64,000 nt of DNA from Pisaster brevispinus (taxonomy: Eukaryota; Echinodermata; Asteroidea; Forcipulatida; Asteriidae). Shown piece after piece: positions 22,008 to 34,200 of the stretch (the stretch's first letter is position 1; each line of letters begins with the position of its first letter). The stretch covers positions 12,248,087 through 12,312,086 of the forward strand of contig JAMKCF010000015.1 of the NCBI GenBank assembly GCA_023634235.1, given 5' to 3'. The position numbers were made by a program, and so were the translations under genes. The notes under the pieces were generated by a model. The model had not been told where the DNA came from. It did no database searches and saw nothing but the letters and a program-made list of their open reading frames with translations.

Positions 22008-22280
22008 ATGGGAGGTCGTTTATTTCCCAAAGCACTGCTCTTTGGTCTGCTACTGAAGATAGCAATCGATTTTGATGAACTACGTGGAGTCCGAGGTGAT
22101 GTCGCCACTCACCGTGACCCAGCAGGACGTCGACCCGTGTACATCGGTGGATTCTTCCCGATCGAGGTGCCCTATTTCGCTACCCTCCCGTCAACTGTGG
22201 AAACGGCCATAGCTCACGTGAATAATTTGACGGGAATTCTGGATGGTTTTGAGTTAAGAATGCGATGGAATTGGACACAG
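22008..22280 (+). CDS. GABA-B-like receptor exon 1: signal peptide and start of flytrap domain
   Basis: The 91 codons begin MGGRLFPKALLFGLLLK, a convincing signal peptide, followed by YIGGFFPIEVPYF, the first strand of the ligand-binding fold, and end at RMRWNWTQ, which is typical of GABA-B receptors. The donor is GTAAGT. An upstream in-frame extension is not needed. Confidence 0.88.
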
Positions 22281-25200
22281 GTAAGTGTTTGATGTAAAAG
22301 TATTAATTGATTTTGGAAAGCAGTTCTACTTTCATAACTGGTGGATTATAATTGACCAGGTTTTGTAAACTTGGTAATTCCGTGCCAGTTATCCGCCAAC
22401 GAGAGATAATTAATTTCTTGCGAAAAAAGTGCTTGTGGGAGGTTGTTTTTTAAACACAGTACATTAAAGGCAGATTATACTTTTGGTATACCCCAACGTA
22501 AGCATAAAATAACAAACCTGTATTTTTGGGGACTCAATGCCTGAAGTAATTTTAAGATTAAATTGTTGTTTGTTTTGTGGAATACTACCTCTTTCTTCAA
22601 AACTTCTTAAAAGGGTGTCGTTTCTAACAAATGTTTTATATTAGCAACAGCTCCTCAGTACTTTTGGAGTAATTACCCAAGGGCATTTACCCTCCCATTA
22701 AAAATGTAGATGTACAAAAAAGCGAACAAATGCCTTTAAAAAATATAAATAAAAAAATTATCTTCCAAAAAACGGTTGCTGTAACCAAAATTGTTGTGCA
22801 ATAGAAAATGTCGCACAGAATTGCAAGCGGGATGTGATGGAGCAATTTACAGTAGCCATAAATAAAAACGAACCTTGTGGATATAATTAGACGACGAATG
22901 TTAAAGGGGGGTGTAGACGAAAGTAATTATCACATAGTAACCATGTCATGGCTGCTAATTTGATAAAGTACCGTGTCTGGAGTGGAAATCGATGACATTT
23001 TCTTTTCAATCGATGAGGGGACAAAGGTTGGGTGCAGGAAATGTGAATGATTCATTATCAGAATTTTAAAGCAAAGAATAAAATAACTCGTTTGTTTTCT
23101 TCTCAGAAACCACAACCGGTTCAAAGACGTAATTTGTCGACTGGTTTGGAATAGAATGTTATGGAAAACACGGTTGAGTGCCATAGGCCTATCTCATAGA
23201 ACATGAGAATATGCCTAAACAAAAATCTGCATTAAAATGTACATGAACATTATGTCTACTTCCTATTTAAGGTGCCGCTAAATTGGTTCTCGAAAATATG
23301 CATAAATAGATTATTATGTGTTTGAGATGTTTAGAACTTTGTTAGTGGCTGGCTGCCCTTATTTCTAGATAAAGTATAAACTTGAGAATTTTGGCTGGTC
23401 TTACTGTATCCAGATAATCAGGTGGACCAAGCACGTCTATTTTGCGTTACTCTTTGATGAACGATTTTGTTTCCCTCTTAAATCTCCAGGGCAAACCTGC
23501 AAACGCTCTACGGATTCTAAACGACTTTGTTCAGGCTGGCCCACCAGTCTCGATTACTTGGGGCCCAATGTTTTCCAGCGTTGCTGTGGTAGTCAATGAA
23601 GTGTTGCCACGTTATAATATTGTGCAGGTAGGATCATAAAACAATCTCAACTCCTTGGGAGTAGGCAGCACCGCCTGCCATTTTGTCTTACAAAAAGACC
23701 ACACAAGAAAATACATAAGTTTCTCATTAAAAGAACCTATTATAACACTATCTAAAATCAGGGCATGTGATGGATGTGCCAAAAAATTGAAATCGTTTCA
23801 GGCAGTTCGGCAGCATCAACATACTATACTAAGCTGTATAAGGGACAGGGTGAATTTTACTTTAAAATTCCCTAACCCGTAAGTACGCTCTTTTACCCGT
23901 GCGTAATCCTTATTGACACTTACGTGCGCCTTATACTAAACCCTTCACTTACGCTTATTAACGCATACGTACGCATTATGTAACCAGGGTTTTTAACACG
24001 TACGTACGGGTAAGTACAAAGCGTACTTACGGGTTACATGAGGCGTACATGCATTAATAAGGCGTACGTATGGGTTGGGAAAATTGAAAATAACATTTAC
24101 CATGTTATTGCTTCGAACAGAATGATCCAATTAAGTTCAAATACATTTCTGAGGCAATAATACTTTTGGACAGATTTGTGAAATGCAGCTCATATCTAGT
24201 TCGAAGGATGCATAGTTTGATTGTAATAAATATGATAATATTTCCATCCCGTTATCCTGATTATTTTACAGACCGTAATCGCCTCATCCACTACACTCAA
24301 AGACCGCTCTCGCTACCCACTGACAGTTCAAGTCTCCGTTGACGAAGATGTATTGAATCCCGGGAGAGTTTCGTTTATAAAACGGATGGGATGGAAGAGG
24401 GTGGCCTTGATATTTGAAGACAACGAGTATTTCAGACAGGTATGAGGCCCTGACTACCGCAATCCTTATTTACGAAGTGTAGAATGGTGGCAGTGCGGGT
24501 GCCAAAATGAGAGCACTTGCTGTTGGTTTCTTTGGATGGTTTTTGGTAGAACAGTAATTAAACGTTCGTGCAAACGCACCCTGCGCCACACTTGTTGGAT
24601 GTTGGATATAACAAAACAACCCAGGGTTTAAAATTTAAAAATGTTATAAGTCAGAAATGTTGTGGCTGTCCTTAATGAAAAAAATAGCTCTGCAGATGCG
24701 ACACGCGCTACTTCCAGCTGTAAGTATAGCTCTACTCGGTTGCAGCAACTAACACTAAGGCAGGTTTACTCAACTTTAAGGAGTGTAAACTGCCGCTTCG
24801 ACCACCCGTGGCTTACCCTCACCCCATCTAAATAGACCTTGACAACGTCAAGTGTTGATAATTTGTCTGTGGACGACCGCGAAGGTTTTCATATTATTTT
24901 GTGATATTTTGAATGATGAGGTTTTTTTACTTTTTGATAGAACATGGCGAAGTTGACGGAGTTGTTGAAGAGAAACAATATTACCGTTTTGGCTACCGAG
25001 GCAGTGACCAATGCTGACCGGCCCGATGAGCAGATCGAAAGCTTGCGGGTAAGTCCTTGTTTCTCTTGTTGTTGTGTTTGTTGGTTGGTTGTTTGAAGCA
25101 TTTGTTTTTTGCTTGTCTATATTTGGTGCGTTTGAAAGCCTTATAGTTTACGTTTCTTCTGGTTGGGTCTACCCGTTGAAACAGGTGACTTCTATCAAAA

Positions 25201-28200
25201 AGGATCCTGAAGTTTTGAGGGAGCAAAAGGTCATGTGTGAATGAGTGCAAGTTCCTATTAGTTGTACAGAATATGGTGGTCCTCGCTCGATGGTTTTGTA
25301 AAAAAATTATCTCCTTTTCAAGTGTTGTCAGCGAGTATCCCCGTAAATATTTTTGAGTTTTATTTTACAATTACATTTTGATTTGTTTAAGACAAAACCA
25401 TCTTCTGAAGAGCAAAACTGATAAATTACTTGCAAATTTATGTTTTTAGTTGTATTCGAGAAGCCATTTAGTTCAACTTGGGGATTAGTCATCTCAAGAA
25501 ATTGACTTGCCAACGCATTAATCCATTCATAGGATTACAAACAGTTTTTGATCGAGCATACAGATTAAGTTATCAGGTGGATTGAAAGTATTACATCAAA
25601 GTAGTTTTTCAAAGTGCCTTGGATGAACAAGTTCCATTGATTCGCGAAATCACAACTTCAGTAACTAAACTACCATGGTATTTTCGCGCGTAGAAATCAA
25701 ACAACACTGACGGTGTTCCCATGATGTTTATCGTGTCCGTAAAGTGTGGCGTAATTTCAATGTATGCCACGCCCACTTCACAAAAACTGGCTTCATGCGA
25801 GAGGTCAAGAGGAGTTGAATTGAGCTGTAGTTGTTCTTTGATGATATATGTAAAACTTGGCTTTCACATAAAACGCTATGCAAAGTCTTCGCAGATTTTA
25901 ACGTTTCTGTCATACGAAATATTTTTGAAATGGGTAATTTGTGTCGTAAATGTGTACACACTTAACGTGTGTGTGTCAGTTTTGGGCTCAGTATAAGCGA
26001 CTTGTTGTTGGCCATCTAGCAAAACTACATACCCCACGTGTGTGGTGCAAAATAATGCTTGATGTAGGCAAGTCACGCACGTTAACGTTTTAGAATATTG
26101 CACGAGCTTTGCACAAATTCTACGGTGTCTTCTTCCGTTGAAGGCGTTTTGATCTTTGTTTAAAGCCGTACCCCGAGTATTACCTTTATCTACTGACACC
26201 TTTAAATTGAGAGATGTTGGTCAGTCGATCGCACTGTTTGTTCAATACAACAAAATGAAACCGAGCAACGGACTGAGACGGTTGCATATTCATAAACCAG
26301 AAATGTCGTTGTAATATTTTTCTGCATGACAGGATAAAGCAGTGAATGCAATTTCTTTTTATCTTTTACTCGTCTGAATAGTCCAAAGAGCCGAGAGTTG
26401 ATGGTTGATAATGCACAATTTTATCGGCTTAAAATAAGTCTTTATACGACAAACATAATTTGCAAGGGTTTTTATCATGTTTACCTCAGCCGCACTACAC
26501 ATTTTCTTTCAAATGAGAAGCTTTCGTTTAATCCGGGGGCAAGAGCTATGAAATTGCTTGTTGGACAAAACACCAGCAAGATACTTTGTTCGGAAATTAT
26601 ATGAGCGCTTTAAGGTAGAGTCATACAGATTGGTTTATCTCATCAGCGTAAAGCTGATTTATAGGCAAAAGTATAAAGAAAGATACAGTTGAAGTCACAT
26701 GTGAAAGTTTCAGCTGAGTACAGTGTCTGCTTGATGAGAAAACAGAAAGAAAAAAAAAAAAAAAAAAAAAAAACACCCACACACACACACAAGTGTGTAA
26801 ACACCTCCAATCGGGGACCTCCTATTGTCCCTCTTTTGTTTGGACTTTAACTTTTTGGCAACAGCTCCCATTGGTTTTGTACACAATTTCCAACTGGGGA
26901 CCTTTACCCAACCGGGGACCCTATTGTCCTCTTTTGTTATAGGTCCCCGGTTTGAATGTGAAAACAAACTCACACACACAACCTTACGGATCCGGTTTGT
27001 GGGATACTGCTATTGTTGTTCTATTGTTCCCTTTTCTAAAGAATTCCCTTGTGGGGCCATATTGTTCCTATTGAAATTGCCTTGTGGGGTCCATTGTTCC
27101 ATTGTTAAAAGTACCCCGTAAGTTGGCATGTGTAAGGGCACACACACACACACCGGTACAGCACTCATATACGTTAGAGGACACCTATTGTACTTTCTGT
27201 TGTTCCTGTATTGAAGCAACCCCCATTGGTTTTGTACACAAATGACTAGTGAGGACACCTGAAAACAAAGAACCGACTAGTGAGGACTTATTGTCCCTAT
27301 TGTAAAATGTCCTCGGAGGGTTGGCAATACAAACACATACATACGGCAGTTACGGCGTACTTCCATTGTTGTTCTTTTATTCCCTTTTCTAAATAAATCC
27401 TCTGTGGGGTACCACTTGAACAAAGAAAACCTTGTGGGGTAGCATTGTTCTATTGTTAAAAATACCCCGTAAGTTGGCATGTGTAAAGGCACACACACAA
27501 AACGGAAGAAGAAGAATAATTTGTTTTTTAAATGCCGCGGTATGTTCATAACAACGACGAATCCATCCACACTTAGCAAAGTGAAAGCGGGTACCAACCA
27601 CGTCTCTGGCCGCAGCATTTACGAAACGACATTTTCTTGAGAAAACTGACAAACGGTTCATGAATGAACCGTTTTTTTCGTGAAAATGTTTCCAAATCAT
27701 AATTTTTCGAGTGAAATTCTTACTAAAATTAGTGAATGCTATCAACAGATGAAGTTCTTATAACCAATTTAGTATTAACAAGTTTTTATATAGCGCATTT
27801 TAAAATAATGTCAATGCGTTTTTCTATATAGTGCCATGGTCAGTTGGCCAATCACTTTTATCTTTTTAATCTCTCTCAGCTCCTAGGGGAGTGTACAGCC
27901 CCGGGCTGCCGTGGCGCGCCTAAGGTTTTTCAAACACAAAAGCAACCTCTTCCCTCGCAGGTACCCTTTTATACCCCTGGGTGAAGAGAAACAATTATAT
28001 AGTAAAGCATCTTGCCCAAGTGTCAAGACTGGGATTCGAACCCACACCCGCCCGGATGAATACCACCAGAACTTGAATTTGATGCTCTAAATCGCTCGGC
28101 TATGACAACCTACGTACATTTTTATGTTTATATTTTTACATTTTTGGAGTATTTACCAATCCATGACCCTACCTTTAAATAAAAAAATAATAATAAAACG

Positions 28201-31200
28201 TTGGGGAGAAAAAATAAGAGCCAAGAATAATGGTATTTTTGTTGGTTCCCAGAGGCATGATGCTAGAGTGATATTTACAGGATTCTACCCTGAAGTTGCC
28301 GTCAAGCTATTTTGTAAGGTAAAGTACCTTGTAGATCGATCTAGTCAATAACATTATTTTCATACCCAGAGAAAAAAAACACGATGCACTCTAAAAATCC
28401 CGCTTGATAATGTATCACAGCGATGATTATGTTATGCAGACAGGAAACACGACGCAGATGGTGGTTTGTTGGCCTCCGGGCTACGATTTACGGTGTAAAG
28501 TATTTACAAAATAGCCTTCAACAATAAGTTAGGCTAGCTGTGGTTTTCCGAAGAAAAAATTCGCCTTCCACAAAGAAACAAAACAAAACAACAACAACAA
28601 CAACTACAACAGCCGCGGTTTTCTTCTACGTTTTTCAGAGGAATTAACAGGAAATCGTGACGGGGATTCTTGTTAAAGCCAGTAATATTTCACTTCTTGT
28701 TTCACAACTAAAATATCACATTTTTTTCCACACTCGGATCTTTATATCTATAGCTCAAGAGCGCCAGCTTATTGCCACAATAAACGCACATAACACTGTT
28801 TTGTTGTTTTCTGAAGAAAAATAATAAAAATTGCCAATACAAATAATTATTTAGTATCAAATTGCTTGTTTTGTGAACATGCGAACAATGAATGTACTAT
28901 TATGAAGAAGAAGAAGAAGAAAGAAACCAAACAAAAACGAAAAAGAAAACGTGCACAAATGGAGGGATATTGTTCTCCATCCTCTCAGTGTTTGCAATTT
29001 TCATCCCGCATTGTTAACACAAATTTCACAATCAGACATTTTTACTCTAATGGAGGGACAAACGTCCGATAACACTCCTCGAAGGCCGATTCCTCCCTTT
29101 TCAATGCCAGGTTTTCAAAGCTAATCTCTACGGAGAAAAATACGTATGGATCTTACCGGGCTGGTATCCTGACGGCTGGTGGATTGAAGCACTCGATGTT
29201 CCCTGTACCAACGAAGAATTGCTGTTGACGTTAGATCTGCACATCGCTTTTGACGGGGACCAGACTATTGATGACGTAGCACTCATTGATTTCAATGGCG
29301 TGGTTAGTTTTACCCGGCAATCTTCTTACAGTGAGAAAAACATAAAACCAAATAAGAATGATTTTGTTCTGATCCGTAGTCCGGGCCGACCTGGAACTAA
29401 CTCTGGGTTCAACGTCGCAGTATATTTTATAAGTTGATGAAAAAACTGCTGATATATAGAGGTAAATTTAATTTGTCAATATGTTTCACTAAACTTAACG
29501 GTGCAAACATGAAGCAAGTTCGGTTGCTAACTTTTAGTAAATTTTCCATTTAAAATTACTTATTCAAGCATGCGTGTTCTTTAATTCACTCGAAGTCGTT
29601 TGATTCGTCAAAATAACTTATAGCAACAAGAAGGTGCCAAAAAATGATTGCTTAATTTCTTGGCATAATAATTGTTATTTTATTAATTGACATATTTCCT
29701 TGGCAAAACCTTTCATTATCAATAAACCTACTCTTTGTGTGATTGCAAACGTTTACACAACTTTCTCCGTCACGTAACCCATGTAGGCCTCCATGCGTAA
29801 CCTAACCGCCATCTTGACAAAGTGACGTAAGTTTGTTAGATAAACAGTTTTCCGGAGCTAGGTTGATCCAGTTGGACTAGCTATAGTTCAACCATGCAAC
29901 GTTCCAGTGACTTCTAAATCGACCATGGTCTAGTGTAGTCGACTCTAGTCAGCCACTCCAACTTGCTCATAGTTTATAACAATTGTTAATCATGAAACAG
30001 AGGCTAAGTGGTATAGTCTGGCCCAGTTTAGTGCAATGCGAATCACGCCAATGCGGACAGAGAACGTGACAAGAGACAATGATTGTTTTCTTTCATTTAG
30101 AAACCTTACCCAGAGCAGCTGCAATACCTGGAAGCCCTACACAACATGGAGGATAACTCACGTGACATCTACGCCTACGACTGCTTGATGACAATGGCTC
30201 TGGCACTCAATGCGTCAATAGCTGATCTGGAGGCGCTGACTCCACCCAGAGGACTGGACGAGTTTAGCTATGGAGATGACGAAATGGCGGGAATTTTGTT
30301 GAGGAACGTTTTGAAGACAGAGTTTGATGGCCTGACGGTAAGAATCGGAAACTAACGTTTGAACTACTAACGCAGGAATTAGTTTCTCCACTAAGTACTA
30401 CTGAGTAAGTTGCTCTCTCGGATCAACTCGGTCCTCTTGAGTCATACACTCTAAAAACTTCTAGGTCTGAATAACGCCGGGTCCCAGGGGACCTGATCCA
30501 TGGCTGGGTCAGCCTGATCCGGGGGAGAAAAAAGGAAAATGAAAAAAACAAGAAAAACAAGATTTTAACTCAGATTTGGATCCACTTTTGTATCATTTTG
30601 ACGCAAATTCTGGATCATACTGACCCCATGGTACCCAGAATCAGGGTCAAATCTGGCTCTGGAGTTTTGTAAGCTGAGGCCCGAAAAAACTTTTGGTGCA
30701 CAACTCGAATTTGTTTCAATCTTTCTTTTTTGAGCGTCTTCTAGAGAAAGAAAATAACTCTTTTTTCGCCGTTAAAGTTGTCGTTTTTTTTATTCTGAAA
30801 GGAAAGACAACGTGCGCTTTTTAAAAAAATTGATTGGTTTATGTTGATGGAACTAAACGAATAATCGTATTGTGACTTATGGAACACTAAAGTGTGTGTT
30901 TTTATTTTTAATAAAAAGGAATAAGTATTTTGTCTTCTGGGCAGGATCGCGTTGTGATTGGCGCAGAGGGGGTACGTCACAGCACTGTTTTCGTCGAACA
31001 ATTCCAAGGTTTGTGCATCTGACACCTAGTCCTTTTAAGATACGCCAAGTATAAAAATCCTCTTTATTAGTCTTACCTGTTTGTTTCAACATAGTGCCTT
31101 TTTGAGCATTCAACCCGTTTACAACAAGTGTAAAAGAATGTTTTTAGACAGACATATGCTAATTTTGACAAGTATATTTTTTCTGGTAGTAAGGAAAAAC

Positions 31201-34200
31201 GGGAAAATGGTGAGCGAAATGAGGAATGAGGCCGAAAAGTACAGAAGGCGGGGTTTCGGCGGGGAGTGGGAGAGGGGGGTTGGGATTTAAAAATGACGAA
31301 TCCTGCTTTTATATTGATTCTCCTAATAATTTCAGATGGCAGACCAGTGCGAATCGCTATACAAAATGCCGACGATGGCGAGTACATCGAGGTCACCGAT
31401 ACGAACATCATATGGAAAGGTCGAAATATGATAATTCTCGCCATACGGCAGCCCTCTAGTCTTTTCAGCAATCAATATTGCTTTTGAAAATATACTGAGG
31501 CTGAGATTATTGACTTTTTTGTTACAAATCAAAATGACTGACATACGTTACCTGATCAGACAGACTTCAATTCATTTCGTTCAGCGGAGAAAAACAACAA
31601 AATTTCGAGCATATTAAGTGATTTAATCATTTTGATTTTGGGGACGCGCTTGTAATTTGTCCTTTTTAATTTTGACTGATAGCTAAATAAAACCGCAGCC
31701 TTCAAGCAAACAATCCAAGTCTCGTACAGCTATATCACTCATACAAAAACTAAAATAATGGATGAAATTGTTTATTTTGCCAATCGAGTATGAACATTTT
31801 TCTGAAAGGTCTTAACCGCCCGGTGGATGGGAAGACGGAATTGCCGCAGATCGTTCGGATCTCGACTCCATTCAAGATCGCGATCTTCGCCGTAGCTAGC
31901 GGGGGAGTCTTTCTCGCCTTGTTGTTTCTTGTTCTAAATGTAGCTTTACGAAATCAAAGGTTTGTTGAAAACGCCAACGACTGTTTTGTTTTGCATTGTG
32001 TTGGGGTAGATTCCTCGTGCAATGTCTATCATCAAAACGTTTCCGAGGATAGTCACTCTGCAATTATCAAGTTGTTGTTCTGAAGCCCGATTTGTTGGTA
32101 GATAGTTTTGTTCAATGATAACTGTTTGAGGAGATGACAACATTTCTTGTATAGACCTTGCAAGCTGTTTACAATAACTGACCACCATTTGGTAAATGCC
32201 AGCGGCCTTGAGGTCGGCTTTTTCACAAAATAGCTCGCCCATTTGTCACAAAACCGTGGTCTTTAATAAAACAGTTTAAGTCCCCTTAAAACAAATGTAT
32301 GTAGGCCCTACTTGTTATTTTTGTTAGCTGAATAAACGCACAGTTTTTGCTTCCGACTCCAAAAAACATAAAATCTGGACTAGCGTACCTCTATTGTAAG
32401 GACAAAAAAACAAACCAACTTATCCTTTCCATTGTTCAGTTTTGTATCTACCTTATTCTATCAACTAATAAATCTCACAAGACCTTTTCTAAAACGAAGT
32501 AACGCAATCAAAACCTATTTTGTTCTCTATACAATTCCAAAGAAAAGACTAATTTGTTTTGCACAAAGCGGCTTATCACATGTTTTGCTTGTAAGGTAGA
32601 AACACATCGTACATACTTGATTTACGAACATAATTCGTCTGAAATAGTAAAACTGAGTCACAACGACGGCAATCAACATAAGGTTTAGTTGTTTGTTGTT
32701 TCCAAATTCACAAAAAAAACTGATGACTTGATTGATTTACATTCAAAGGGCGGTGAAGATTTCAAGTCCACAGATCAACAATCTGATCGTCTTGGGCTGT
32801 CTCCTTCTCTACTCTTCGGTTTTTGTCTCCGGTGTGGACACGCATGCCTTCCCAGACGTGGTCTTTATAATTCTTTGCCACGTAAGTAAAGTCTATTCTC
32901 AAAGTACACCGTGCAGCACCAATTTAAGAAAATAAATTACCACCTGGTTGAGTCACTCTAACTGGTCGAAGACTTGCCACGTGGGAGTTTGTTAATATTG
33001 TTTTCCGAAACCAAAGATCGAGGGTTATGGTTGTTCAAGTGGAAGAGCTTAGGTGCACGGCAACAACTGAGCGGCATAATGATTATGTCTTGAAGGAACA
33101 ATAGGTTACATTTCGAAAAAAAAAAAAAAAACACAGCAAAAGACAAATGACAAAATGTAGTTATTTGTTGGTAAACTTTATAATTGTCAAAGTTATGACC
33201 ATACGAATGGCAATAACACCGTCCGAAAATAAAGCCTCGTTGCGAGCCTGTTTAAGCGCACAAGGCACGACTGCAGTTAAGTTATATAAATCAAAACAAC
33301 TTTTGCTGTTTGTATTTTTACAGGTGAAAGTGGTGCTCGTGTGCGTAGGTATATCCTTGTCATTTGGCTCGCTTCTAATGAAGACCTACCGCATCTTCGC
33401 CATCTTCCAGAAGGCTGTGGCGAAATTTAAGCAAATTGTGAGTGAAACTTGAATTTACAAGGGAATATGAAAATGGCAGGCGTCACATAAATGGCTTGTA
33501 GTGGAAGAACACGCAATACAAGAAATTCAAATATTTTAAATGAACTATCGTCGATCCCACAATAGCAACAATCGAGTCATAATTTAATAATGAGAATCAT
33601 TATTTTACAGGATTTGCCAGATAAGAAGTTGATAGGATTTGTAATGCTGCTGGTGTTCTTAGATGGCGTCATCATGACGTTATGGGCGGTCTTTGGACAG
33701 TTGACGGTGAATACCTTCCTTCTTGAACCAAAGGTAAGTTCTGTCGGCGCAATTGGGTTATATTTGAATGATTTCAAGAATAAGAACCGACAACAAACTT
33801 TGAATACCGGAAACAATGTTTATAATTTCCAAAACTAGCAAAACTTGTGTCACAACTGGGGGTAGATTTTTGTACTTATTTAAGGAAAACATTCCCAATA
33901 TACCAAGGAGAAAATCACCTGCGAGTGAGTATACCGTACAAGAGCTCATCCTGTGGGAGGGGGGGGGGTGCCGGGGGTAACCTCAGTGTTTCTGGTACGC
34001 AATACAAACACCCTCAAATTACTGAATTCCTCAGGCTTGCGAGAATAGTTGATTAAGCTGATATATGGACAACATGACCTTCGACCTCATACATATGAAT
34101 AATAGTACGTAACAATGATGATGATGCAGATAGGGAAAAATATACCAATGGATGACCTCATTCGCAGAGCTGATGAACATATATGAATGTAGGCCTATTA

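Noticed and set aside
29219..29437. Longer reading of receptor exon 6 to the end of the ORF
   Set aside because: The open frame continues into intron and ends in a stop; family alignment and the next exon's phase require a donor at about 29300-29303.
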